A stretch of DNA of 64,000 bases from Amycolatopsis sp. GM8 (lineage in GTDB: Bacteria > Actinomycetota > Actinomycetes > Mycobacteriales > Pseudonocardiaceae). The notes beneath the pieces were generated by a model that worked only from the letters and a program-made list of their open reading frames with translations, was not told where the DNA came from and searched no databases. This document shows, piece by piece, positions 24,820-32,522 of this stretch; within the stretch, counting starts at the first letter, position 1, and the number at the start of each line of letters is the position of its first letter. Made by a program: the position numbers and the translations under genes. The stretch covers positions 124,001-188,000 of the forward strand of contig NZ_JAJKFK010000008.1 in the NCBI RefSeq assembly GCF_021653975.1, written 5' to 3'.

Positions 24820-26031
24820 TCACTTCGCCTTCTTCGTCGCCGCGCAGGTCGGCGTACCCGGCATTGGATGGAACGCGTTGCCGGCCAGGCGCGACACCCA
24901 GACGCACGACGTCGCCGGGGTGTAGTCGCGGAAATTGACCTTCATCGGCGCGAGCAAGCCATCCGCGTCGAAGTCCTTGATGCCACTCATCGCCTTCATG
25001 AAGGAATCCTGGGTGGGATTCGGGCCGGCGGCCTTGAGCCCGGCGACCAGTGCCGAGGCCATCAGGTACCCGTTCCCTTCGGCGAACCTGGGCGGCCCGG
25101 TCACCCCGACGGTGGCCATATCGGCAGTACGCTGCTTCACGGCGGCCGAATCGGCTTCGGCCGGCGCGCCGGTGGTGCGGAAGTCGAGTCCCTGCGCCGC
25201 CTGCACCGATGCCGGCGAGGCCAGCAGGTCACCGCCGTAGCCGGTGGTCAGCATCACCGACTTCATGTTCACGCCCTGCTGGCGCAACGCCGCGATCAGG
25301 GCGAAAGCGCTTTCCGGACTGATGACCAGCTCGGCGGCGTCGACGTGCGCGTTCTTCATGGCCAGCGCCACGGGGCCGACATCGGTGGAACCCGGGGGAA
25401 GCTGCGTGTTCAGGTAGCCGACGTTCAGACCCGCGTCGCGGCAGGATGCGGCGAAGTTGGTCGCCGCACTGGTGCCGTTCGTCGAGTTGAAGCTGATCGC
25501 TCCGCAGTTGGTGGCGCCCTGCGACTTCATGTACACGCCCTCGGCGAGGTTCACATAGTCCGGATTGGACACTCCGTTGGCGAGAAAGACGTTGGTGTAC
25601 TGCCGATCGGACCAGACCGTGCCCACCACGAGCGCGGCGATCACCGGGATGTTGTTCTTCTTGGTGTACGAGACGACACCATCGAACACGGCCGAGCTCG
25701 GGAAGATGGCGAAAACGTGGTCGTTCTGCCACAGCTGTTGCGTGGCCGCGAGCGCGCCCGACGGTGTCGACGTGGTGTCGGCCACCACCACTTCAAGTTT
25801 CTTGCCGTTCACCCCACCGGCCGCGTTGATCCGGTTGAAATACGCCCGGACGCCGGTATCGGCCGACTTGAACGCGGCCGAGCCCGGGCCGGTGATGTCG
25901 GCGACCACGCCCACCTTGATCGTAGCGCTGTTTTCGGTCGCCCCGGTTCCCGCACTGGCACCACAAGCGGCCGTTGCCGCGAGTGCGATGGCCGCCGCTG
26001 ACGCGACGCAAGCACGAATCAGGTGACGCAT
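24820..26031 (-). CDS. Liv-type ABC transporter substrate-binding lipoprotein (orphan receptor)
   Basis: 403 residues from ATG 26031 with AGGAGG ahead. The lipoprotein signal ends TAAC (Cys23). The Peripla_BP_6 signatures are IKVGVVADITGPGSAAFKSAD, YFNRINAAGGVNGKKLEVVVADT (in parts), and NAHVDAAELVISPESAF. It ends with FHPMPGTPTCAATKKAK. No permease gene is adjacent; it is embedded among SDR and thiolase-like genes. The second Liv importer (14.6-18.2 kb) lacks a receptor in its own operon and is controlled by the same type of operator, so this is its most likely partner. Confidence 0.85.
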   Translation of the reverse strand: MRHLIRACVASAAAIALAATAACGASAGTGATENSATIKVGVVADITGPGSAAFKSADTGVRAYFNRINAAGGVNGKKLEVVVADTTSTPSGALAATQQLWQNDHVFAIFPSSAVFDGVVSYTKKNNIPVIAALVVGTVWSDRQYTNVFLANGVSNPDYVNLAEGVYMKSQGATNCGAISFNSTNGTSAATNFAASCRDAGLNVGYLNTQLPPGSTDVGPVALAMKNAHVDAAELVISPESAFALIAALRQQGVNMKSVMLTTGYGGDLLASPASVQAAQGLDFRTTGAPAEADSAAVKQRTADMATVGVTGPPRFAEGNGYLMASALVAGLKAAGPNPTQDSFMKAMSGIKDFDADGLLAPMKVNFRDYTPATSCVWVSRLAGNAFHPMPGTPTCAATKKAK

Positions 26032-26079
26032 GGCAGAACCTCCTGTGGTTGCGTGTCCTGAATGGGGAAGCGCGCCCCG

Positions 26080-27237
26080 CTAGGCCGCGGTGAGCAGCAT
26101 CGTCGCGCACTGCTGGTAGAGACCACTCGCCACGAGGGCCACTTGTGCGTCCGGTACCTGGCGTTCCGCACAGGTGCCGCGTAGCTGTTGGACGGCTTCG
26201 TTCAGCAGGCTGATGCCGTGCAGGCGGCCTTCGGCCAGCTGCCCGCCGCCCGTGTTCATGGGGAAGTCACCCCCTGGGCCGAGGCGGGACCCATCGCCCA
26301 CCCAGTCGGCGAACTCGCCGCGGCCGCAGGCACCGAGGGCTTCGATCCAGGAGATGGTCACCGACGTGAATCCGTCGTACAACTGGGCGAGGTCGACATC
26401 GTCCAGGGTGACCGAGGCGCGCTGCCACAGCCGGTTCGCGCAGCCGAGCGTGCCACCGTAGAGATAGTCGGGATGGAACGTCCAGTCCGGTGCGGGGCCG
26501 GTCCCGTAGGTCATCGCGTCGATGAGGACGGGCTGCTGGCGGAGGTCACGGGCGCGTTCGGCCGTCGTCACGATCGTGGCGACGGCGCCGTTGACCGGAT
26601 AGTCGCAGTCCAGCAGCCGCAACGGCGCGGCTATCGCGCGCGAGCCGAGATAGTCGTCCATGGTGATCGGTTCCCGCAGGCAGGCGCGCGGGTTGAGGGC
26701 CGCCCAGCGGCGGGCGTTGACGGCGATGTGCCCGAAGTCCGATTCCGGGCGTCCGTATTCCGCCATCCACCGCTGTTTCTTCAGCGCCATTTCGACCAGG
26801 ATGCCGCCGAGCGCGCCGTACGGCGTGAGGTATTGCCCTCGGCCGCCGACCTCGCGAGGCCCGCCGGCGACGCCGCCGGTGCTCCCGGACGCACGGGTCA
26901 GGCACCGGAAGGTCAGCGCCGTCTCGCAGGTGCCCGAGGCCACCGCCATGACCGCCGCGAGCGCGCCACCCAGGCCGGACGGATTGGTCGGCATGATGTC
27001 CGCGAACGCCGCGAGATCGGGGCTGCCGATCATCCGCGCGACGTCCTGCGCGCCGGGCGATTCGGGACCGAACTTGTATTCGAAGATGCCCTCGATGTCC
27101 TTGCCCCGCAGTCCGGCGTCGGCCAGTGCGTCACGAACAGCGGTGAGCGTCAGCGCTCTAGGGTTCGGTTCGCCGGCCCGGGCGAAGGGGGAGAAGCCGA
27201 CGCCCACGATCGCGACGTCACGGGTCAGCGATGTCAC
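26080..27237 (-). CDS. Thiolase-fold protein, possible Ltp2-type retro-aldolase
   Basis: 385 residues from GTG 27237, overlapping the OB-fold gene stop (GTGA). It resembles the lipid-transfer thiolase group: VAIVGVGFSPFAR, then ALADAGLRGKDIEGIF, then LDDVDLAQLYDGFTSVTISWIEALG, then MNTGGGQLAEGRLHG. At the place of the acylated Cys the sequence is PTNPSGLGGALAAV, without Cys. In sterol degradation, Ltp2-like proteins with this loss pair with a DUF35 partner and cleave a beta-hydroxyacyl-CoA by retro-aldol chemistry using Tyr residues. The adjacent, overlapping OB-fold gene supports that reading. An SCP-x-like thiolase is the alternative. Confidence 0.75.
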   Translation of the reverse strand: MTSLTRDVAIVGVGFSPFARAGEPNPRALTLTAVRDALADAGLRGKDIEGIFEYKFGPESPGAQDVARMIGSPDLAAFADIMPTNPSGLGGALAAVMAVASGTCETALTFRCLTRASGSTGGVAGGPREVGGRGQYLTPYGALGGILVEMALKKQRWMAEYGRPESDFGHIAVNARRWAALNPRACLREPITMDDYLGSRAIAAPLRLLDCDYPVNGAVATIVTTAERARDLRQQPVLIDAMTYGTGPAPDWTFHPDYLYGGTLGCANRLWQRASVTLDDVDLAQLYDGFTSVTISWIEALGACGRGEFADWVGDGSRLGPGGDFPMNTGGGQLAEGRLHGISLLNEAVQQLRGTCAERQVPDAQVALVASGLYQQCATMLLTAA

Positions 27238-27680
27238 GAGTCCGCCTCCGTCCGGCGAAATTGCGGCACCCTGATGTCGCCCCGCTTTTCGAAGACAACC
27301 TCCACCGGCATGCCGCACCGGAGCTCCGAATTCGGTTGCGTTTCCACGATATTCGTCAGCAGCAGCAATCCGGGCTGCTCGACGAGTTCGACCAGCGCGA
27401 CCACATACGGCACCGCATCGATGAAGCCTTCGTGCAGCGGACGGTCCACCAGCGTGAACGAATAAAGGTGGCCGCGTCCGCTGACCGCGGTGAGGTCGAA
27501 ATCGTCGCCCTGGCAATGAACACAGCAGACGTCGGGAGGGTACTGGAACTGCCGGCAGGAGCGGCACCGTTGCACGAGCAGGCGCTCCGCCGTCGCTCCT
27601 TCCCAGTAGAATCGCGAAACCTCGTCCGGTAGTGGAACCGGCCGCGGATCGGAGGTGTCAGGAAGTGGCAAGCCTGTCAC
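27234..27680 (-). CDS. Zn-ribbon/OB-fold (DUF35) partner of thiolase-fold protein
   Basis: 148 residues from GTG 27680 with AAGGAG nine bases ahead. A rubredoxin-like zinc ribbon is seen as VQRCRSCRQFQYPPDVCCVHC (two Cys pairs), then the OB-fold strands SGRGHLYSFTLVDRPLHEGF and ELRCGMPVEVVFEKRG. DUF35 proteins bind the CoA ester and activate thiolase-like partners (for example ChsH2 with Ltp2). Its stop overlaps the start of the thiolase-fold gene, implying a fixed-ratio complex. The N-terminal PVPLPDEVSRFYWEGA is the family's usual helix that docks on the ribbon. Confidence 0.85.
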   Translation of the reverse strand: MTGLPLPDTSDPRPVPLPDEVSRFYWEGATAERLLVQRCRSCRQFQYPPDVCCVHCQGDDFDLTAVSGRGHLYSFTLVDRPLHEGFIDAVPYVVALVELVEQPGLLLLTNIVETQPNSELRCGMPVEVVFEKRGDIRVPQFRRTEADS

Positions 27681-27721
27681 GACGTTGTGCTCCTTTGGCT
27701 CAACAGTCCACGATCCGATGT

Positions 27722-28576
27722 TCAGGACGTCGGCGCGTAAGGCTCCTTGTAGGTGCTCGCGCGGTCCGGGGCCAACTCGTTGATCAGCTCTTGCGGTGGC
27801 GTCAGTTCGGACGGGCGCTTCGCGCGCGTGCGCATGATTCCTTCGCGCTCGCGTAAGGCGTACATGCTTTCCCGCCGCCCGCTGTAGGGCATGGGCTGTT
27901 CGAGCATCCAGCGGATACCTTCGGCCGGGACCTCGCAGGGCTCCCACGTCGAGAGGTCGTCGACGTTGGTGTTCGCGACGAAACCCTCGGAGGCGACCGG
28001 AAGATCGATCCGGAAGCAGTTGACGGCGATGTTCTTCCGGTAGAGCTGGCGAGCCGCGTCGACGCTCAAACGTTCGAGCGCCACCTTGGACATGCCGTAC
28101 GACATGTTGTCGGGATAGGGGTAAAGCGCGGCCGCCGAGGACACGTTCACAATCGCGCCCCCGCTCTTTTCCATGTGCGGCACGACTTCGCGAATGGCGA
28201 CGAAGGGCGCCCGCGCGTTGATCGCCATCGTGAGATCGTGGCGGTGCAGCGGGATGCCGAGATCCCCGACAAAGGTGACGGCGGCATTGTTGACCAGGAC
28301 GTCGATCCGGCCGAAGTGCTCGGCCGTCGCGCGCACCATCGCCACGACCTCGTCCTCCACGGCGAGGTTGGTGGGAACGGCGATCGCGTCACCGCCCCGT
28401 TCGCGGATCCGGCCGACGGTCTCCTCCAGCGTGCCCGCCGTTCGCTGCGGGTTCGCCTGGGTCGACCGGGCGGCACACGCGACGGCGCACCCCGCGTCCG
28501 CGAGGGCGACCGCGGTCGCCGCACCGACCCCTCTGCTGGCGCCCGTGATCAGCGCTACTTTGCCGCGCAGGTCCAT
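27722..28576 (-). CDS. SDR-family oxidoreductase with extended C-terminus
   Basis: 284 residues from ATG 28576 (GAGGGAG ahead). TGASRGVGAATAVALADAG binds the nucleotide; NNAA; the catalytic Ser is in NVSSAAALY and Tyr-Lys in YGMSKVALE. The ~50-residue tail after GIRWMLEQPMPYSGRRESMYALREREGIM is longer than in simple SDRs and resembles 2,4-dienoyl-CoA-reductase- or HSDL-like relatives. First gene of the seven-gene minus-strand operon, divergent from the CoA transferase across a promoter region with two copies of the operator motif. Confidence 0.8.
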   Translation of the reverse strand: MDLRGKVALITGASRGVGAATAVALADAGCAVACAARSTQANPQRTAGTLEETVGRIRERGGDAIAVPTNLAVEDEVVAMVRATAEHFGRIDVLVNNAAVTFVGDLGIPLHRHDLTMAINARAPFVAIREVVPHMEKSGGAIVNVSSAAALYPYPDNMSYGMSKVALERLSVDAARQLYRKNIAVNCFRIDLPVASEGFVANTNVDDLSTWEPCEVPAEGIRWMLEQPMPYSGRRESMYALREREGIMRTRAKRPSELTPPQELINELAPDRASTYKEPYAPTS

Positions 28577-28630
28577 TCGCTCCCTCTCTTCGTTGAGATG
28601 CAGCTGGATGTCGTGACGGTGCCGTCTCCG

Positions 28631-28659
28631 TTTATAACGACTACCTGCGACCTAGTCAA
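28631..28659 (-). promoter_or_regulatory. Predicted promoter of the 28576-to-22612 operon
   Basis: On the minus strand, -35 TTGACT (complement of 28654-28659), a 17-base spacer and -10 TATAAA (complement of 28631-28636) form the strongest promoter in the window. The -35 is embedded in the operator GACCTAGTCAACT. Confidence 0.7.
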
Positions 28660-28662
28660 CTC
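28649..28662. promoter_or_regulatory. Operator GACCTAGTCAACTC, site 2
   Basis: It differs from site 1 (20027-20040) by one terminal base. It overlaps the -35 of the minus-strand promoter and is paired with an inverted copy 46 bases away (site 3). Confidence 0.6.
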
Positions 28663-28694
28663 TTTCTTCGAGTCAATGTGAGGGGTGGATAAAG

Positions 28695-28708
28695 TAGTTG
28701 ACCAGGTC
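28695..28708. promoter_or_regulatory. Operator (inverse of GACCTGGTCAACTA), site 3
   Basis: The inverted copy of the operator lies over the -35 box of the plus-strand promoter of the CoA transferase operon. Its core, TGGTCAACTA on the opposite strand, fits TNGTNNACNA exactly. Confidence 0.6.
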
Positions 28709-28726
28709 GGCGAATGTCAGTAGCGT
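28698..28726 (+). promoter_or_regulatory. Predicted promoter of the CoA transferase operon
   Basis: -35 TTGACC at 28698-28703, a 17-base spacer and -10 TAGCGT at 28721-28726, 51 bases ahead of the GTG start at 28778. Confidence 0.6.
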
Positions 28727-28777
28727 GTGTACCTGTTGGCTGCGCCGTAACGGGACAGTCGTGGAGGTGTCGGCGAC

Positions 28778-30064
28778 GTGCATGATGTCCTGCGTGGCGT
28801 GAAGATCGTCGAGGTCGCTCAGTGGTGGTTCGCGCCTTCGGCGGCCGCCCTGCTCGCCGAGTGGGGCGCCGAGGTGGTCAAGATCGAGCACCCGCTGCAT
28901 GGCGACCCACTCCGAGGCCTCACGACGGGCGGCGCCATGGCCGGGTCGTACGACATCAACTTCATGTTCGAACAGGCCAACCACGGCAAGCGCAGTATCG
29001 GCCTGGACATCTCCCAGCCCGAGGGCCGCGCCGTGCTGGACCGGCTCATCGCGGAGTCGGATGTCTTCATCACCAGCTTCCTGCCCAGCGTGCGGGACAA
29101 GCTCGCGCTCGACGTCGAAGACGTCCGGGCGGTGAACCCGGACATCATCTACGCCCGCGCTCACGGTGCCGGCAACCGTGGTCCCGAACGGGAGCGTGGC
29201 GGCTTCGACTCGGCGGTGTTCTGGGCGCGTGGGTCCGTCGTCCACCACCTGACCCCGGCCGCGGCGGGCTCACCGATCCCGCCCCGCCCCTCGTTCGGAG
29301 ACGGCATCAGTGGTCTCGGGATGGCCGGCGCCGTGGCCGCCGCGCTGTTCGGGCGGGAACGCCACGGCCAGCCGTCCGTCATCGATATCTCGCTGCTGGC
29401 CACCGCGGCCTGGGTGATGAGCCCCGATGTCTGCGCGGCGGCCCTGATCCCGGGCGGGCTGCGGCCCTCGACCCGCGAGGAGCTGCGCAACCCGCTGGCG
29501 AACTGCTTCCGCACGTCGGACGACCGCTGGATCTGGCTGGCCATGCTGCAGGCCGATCGATACTGGGCCGAGTTCTGCGAACGGATCGGCCGTCCCGACC
29601 TGGCGGCCGACGAGCGTTTCTCGGCCGACCAGGCGCGCGTGGCGAACCTGCGGGCCTGTATGTCCGAACTGGACACCGAGTTCGCCGCACACCCGTTGTC
29701 CTACTGGCGCGAGAAACTCAACGGCCTGAGCGGGGTCTGGGCCGTGGTGCAGACCGCGACCGAACTGCTCGACGACCCGCAGGTCATCGCCAACGGTTAC
29801 GTCGCCGACGTCGACTACAACGGTAGGACCCACCGGCTCGTGCCCAGCCCCGCTCAGTTCGACGCGCAGCGGCCGGTCATGACCCGCGCCCCGGAGTCCG
29901 GGGAGCACACCGACGAGATTCTGGGCGAGCTCGGCAAGACTCTGCCGTTCGTTACCAATCCGACGGCAGCCACGGCGGAAACGGGTGTCGACGAGCAGGT
30001 CGGCTGCGGACCGTGTCCGCCTACTTTCGGTCGGATTGGTAACTGGACGAAATCATCGAGCTGA
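28778..30064 (+). CDS. Family III (CaiB/BaiF) CoA transferase, C-terminus replaced by insertion
   Basis: 428 residues from GTG 28778 (GGAGG ten bases ahead). Family landmarks: MHDVLRGVKIVEVAQWWFAP, GAEVVKIEHPLHGDPLRG, NHGKRSIGLDI and PRPSFGDGISGLG with the nucleophilic Asp. The normal end is disturbed: after DEILGELGKT the frame runs into a 101-bp insertion and stops at NWTKSSS. The lost ending is still readable in another frame just downstream of the insertion as LDEIIELKINGAVQ, typical of this family. The protein should still fold, as the active site is far upstream, but it carries ~36 foreign C-terminal residues. It moves CoA from a donor onto a carboxylic acid, probably the pathway-entry activation. 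Confidence 0.85.
   Translation: MHDVLRGVKIVEVAQWWFAPSAAALLAEWGAEVVKIEHPLHGDPLRGLTTGGAMAGSYDINFMFEQANHGKRSIGLDISQPEGRAVLDRLIAESDVFITSFLPSVRDKLALDVEDVRAVNPDIIYARAHGAGNRGPERERGGFDSAVFWARGSVVHHLTPAAAGSPIPPRPSFGDGISGLGMAGAVAAALFGRERHGQPSVIDISLLATAAWVMSPDVCAAALIPGGLRPSTREELRNPLANCFRTSDDRWIWLAMLQADRYWAEFCERIGRPDLAADERFSADQARVANLRACMSELDTEFAAHPLSYWREKLNGLSGVWAVVQTATELLDDPQVIANGYVADVDYNGRTHRLVPSPAQFDAQRPVMTRAPESGEHTDEILGELGKTLPFVTNPTAATAETGVDEQVGCGPCPPTFGRIGNWTKSSS
29942..30042. repeat. 101-bp palindromic insertion in the CoA transferase gene
   Basis: GTTACCAATCCGAC (29951-29964) is exactly inverted at 30030-30043. Weaker pairing continues inward (GGCGGAAACGG on the left against the inverse of the CGTGTCCGCC segment on the right), so most of the unit can fold into one hairpin. 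The trinucleotide CTG occurs at both junctions (29942-29944 and 30043-30045). Removing 101 bases restores the family-typical C-terminus. The length is not a multiple of three, so it shifts the frame. This fits a small non-autonomous (MITE- or REP-like) element; no transposase is present here. Confidence 0.6.
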
Positions 30065-30106
30065 AGATCAACGGCGCGGTGCAGTGACCGCGAGAAGGGG
30101 AAGCCC

Positions 30107-31408
30107 GTGGCCTGGGATTTCGAGACCGACCCCGAGTATCAGCAGAAGCTCGCCTGGGCGGACGAGTTCGTGCGAGAGGAAATCGAGCCGCTCGACTATC
30201 TGTGGCCGCACGGGGAGTACGACCCGCTGACGCCTCAGCAGCGCAAGATCGTCGACCCGCTCAAGGACCAGGTGCGGGCACAGGGCTTGTGGGCCACCCA
30301 CCTGGGCCCGGAACTCGGCGGGCAGGGCTTCGGGCAGTTGAAACTGGCGCTGCTGAACGAGATCCTGGGCCGTTCGCGGTGGGCTTCGGTGGTGTTCGGG
30401 ACGCAGGCGCCGGACACCGGTAACGCCGAGATCATCGCGCACTACGGCACGCCGGGGCAAAAGGACCGCTATCTGCGGCCGCTGCTCGACGGCGAGGTGT
30501 TCTCGTGCTTCTCGATGACCGAGCCACACGGCGGCGCCGATCCGACCCAGTTCAAGACACGGGCGGTCAAGGACGGCGACGAGTGGGTGATCAACGGCTG
30601 GAAGTTCTTCTCCTCCAACGCGAAGACAGCCGCGTTCGTGATCGTCATGGCGGTCACGAACCCGGACGTCGCCGCGCACCGCGGGATGTCGATGTTCCTG
30701 GTGCCGACCGACACGCCCGGTCTGAAGATCGAACGCAACGTCGGGTTGTGGGGTGAGCCGATCAACGAGGGCTATCACGCGCTGATTCACTACGACGACG
30801 TCCGTATCGGCGCCGATGCGCTGCTCGGTGGCGAGGGGCAGGCGTTCGCGGTGGCGCAGACCCGGCTCGGCGGCGGCCGTATCCATCACGCGATGCGCAC
30901 CATCGGGCGGGCACAGATGGCCATCGACATGATGTGCGAGCGGGCATTGAGCCGCACCACGAAGGGCAGCCGGCTGGGGGACAAGCAGTTCGTGCAGGGT
31001 TTCATCGCCGATTCGTACGCGCAGCTCAAGCAGTTCCGGCTGTTCGTGCTGAACACGGCGTGGGAGATCGACAAATACAACGACTACCAGCGGGTGCGCA
31101 AGGACATCGCCGCGGTCAAGGCGGTCATGCCGACGGTGCTGCACGACATCGCCTGGCGGGCGATGCAGGTGCACGGCGCGCTGGGCACCACCAACGAGAT
31201 GCCGCTCTTCGGCATGATCCACGGTGCCGCGATGATGGGGCTGGCCGATGGGCCGACCGAGGTGCACAAGGTCACCGTCGCCACCCAGGTGCTGCGTGAG
31301 TACCAGCCGGTCGAGGGCATGTGGCCGAGCCAGTGGATCCCGGCCAAGATCGAGGCGGCCCGCGAGAAATACGCCGAATTCGTCGAGCTGGAGGTCGGGA
31401 ACCTGTGA
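30107..31408 (+). CDS. Acyl-CoA dehydrogenase (ACAD10/11- or LvaC-like)
   Basis: 433 residues from GTG 30107 with GAAGGGGAA ahead. Typical segments: LGPELGGQGFGQLKLALLNE, the FAD-binding CFSMTEPHGGADPTQFKTRA and WVINGWKFFSSNA, and the C-terminal QVHGALGTTNEMPLFGM. The N-terminal start and the 433-residue length match the ACAD group found beside APH-type kinases. Here such a kinase follows with a GTGA overlap. In levulinate degradation (LvaC with LvaA) and in ACAD10/11, the kinase phosphorylates a 4-hydroxyacyl-CoA and the dehydrogenase removes phosphate. A plain alpha,beta-dehydrogenase role remains possible. Confidence 0.85.
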   Translation: MAWDFETDPEYQQKLAWADEFVREEIEPLDYLWPHGEYDPLTPQQRKIVDPLKDQVRAQGLWATHLGPELGGQGFGQLKLALLNEILGRSRWASVVFGTQAPDTGNAEIIAHYGTPGQKDRYLRPLLDGEVFSCFSMTEPHGGADPTQFKTRAVKDGDEWVINGWKFFSSNAKTAAFVIVMAVTNPDVAAHRGMSMFLVPTDTPGLKIERNVGLWGEPINEGYHALIHYDDVRIGADALLGGEGQAFAVAQTRLGGGRIHHAMRTIGRAQMAIDMMCERALSRTTKGSRLGDKQFVQGFIADSYAQLKQFRLFVLNTAWEIDKYNDYQRVRKDIAAVKAVMPTVLHDIAWRAMQVHGALGTTNEMPLFGMIHGAAMMGLADGPTEVHKVTVATQVLREYQPVEGMWPSQWIPAKIEAAREKYAEFVELEVGNL

Positions 31409-32454
31409 CTACCACTGACGCGACCGAGCCGACATTACTCGACCTCGGCACGCTGGAAACGTGGCTCGACACGCGACAACTCGGTGCCGGTGCGCCGCTG
31501 GAATGCGGGCGCATCTCGGGCGGCAGCCAGAACGAGATCTATGAGCTGCGCCGGGGCGAGTGGTGCGGCGCGATGCGGATTCCGCCACCCAATGCGCCGG
31601 CCGATCGCGATGCCGGGATCGTGCGGGAATGGCGCATCATCGAGGCGCTCGACGGCAGCGACGTGCCGCATACCAAGGCGATCGCGCTCTGTCCGGACCC
31701 GGCGGTGCTGGGCCGGCCCTTCTATCTCATGGGGCTCGTCGACGGCTGGTCGCCCGCGCAGACCCGCAGGACCTGGCCGGCCCCGTTCGACGCGGATGTC
31801 GTGGCCCGGAAGAACCTTTCCTACGAGCTGATCGAGGGCGCCGCCTGGATGTCGCGGTTCGACTGGCGGGCGAACGGCCTGGCCGACCTGGGCCGGCCGG
31901 ACGGCTTTCACACCCGTCAGGTCGACCGCTGGACCGCCTTTCTGGAACGGATCAAGCGCCGGGAACTGCCGGGTTTCGACGAAGCGTCGGCCTGGCTGCG
32001 GGCGCACAAACCGATCGATTACATCCCCGGGCTCATGCACGGGGACTACCAGTTCGCGAATGTCATGTTCGCGCACGGCGCGCCGGCCAGGCTGGCGGCG
32101 ATCGTCGACTGGGAAATGGGCACCATCGGCGATCCGAAGCTCGATCTCGCGTGGGTGGTCCAGACGTGGCCCGAGGACACGAGCGGTGGCGACGGCAGTG
32201 TCGGTGGTTATGTCGACCTCACCGGCATGCCTTCTCGCACGCAGCTGCTCGAACGGTATGTGGAGATTTCCGGGCGGCAGGTCGACGACATCGATTACTA
32301 CCGCGTGCTGGCCAAATGGAAGATGGCGATCATCCTCGAACAGGGCTATCAGCGCGCCGGGGACGACCCGCGGCTGCTCTCGTTCGGTCCGGTGATCACC
32401 GAGGCCATGCGGAGCGCGGCCGAGCTCGCCGAGTCGAGCGACTACCGGCATTGA
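31405..32454 (+). CDS. APH-type phosphotransferase (LvaA-like hydroxyacyl-CoA kinase candidate)
   Basis: 349 residues from GTG 31405, overlapping the dehydrogenase stop by four bases. The kinase core shows the Brenner motif GLMHGDYQFANVMF and the metal site IVDWEMGTIGDPKLDLAWVVQ. The N-terminal region has GRISGGSQNEIYELRRG where the nucleotide loop is expected. It belongs to the APH family members that accompany acyl-CoA dehydrogenases rather than antibiotic kinases, judged by context and the WEMxTxGDP motif. Likely substrate: a hydroxyacyl-CoA of the pathway. Confidence 0.8.
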   Translation: MTTTDATEPTLLDLGTLETWLDTRQLGAGAPLECGRISGGSQNEIYELRRGEWCGAMRIPPPNAPADRDAGIVREWRIIEALDGSDVPHTKAIALCPDPAVLGRPFYLMGLVDGWSPAQTRRTWPAPFDADVVARKNLSYELIEGAAWMSRFDWRANGLADLGRPDGFHTRQVDRWTAFLERIKRRELPGFDEASAWLRAHKPIDYIPGLMHGDYQFANVMFAHGAPARLAAIVDWEMGTIGDPKLDLAWVVQTWPEDTSGGDGSVGGYVDLTGMPSRTQLLERYVEISGRQVDDIDYYRVLAKWKMAIILEQGYQRAGDDPRLLSFGPVITEAMRSAAELAESSDYRH

Positions 32455-32522
32455 GGGCGACTCGGCAATCGGCGGAACGTGTCAGGCGCGACGGCTGAAG
32501 CGCCAGGGGTTAACCTCATGGT

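Noticed and set aside
24421..26001. Long plus-strand frame (526 codons) opposite the SDR and receptor genes
   Set aside because: It is antisense to two clear family proteins. Its residues are Arg/Gly/His-rich with no family pattern, a normal shadow in high-GC DNA.
26188..27465. Long plus-strand frame opposite the thiolase-fold gene
   Set aside because: Shadow frame; the minus strand encodes conserved motifs with start and overlap signals.
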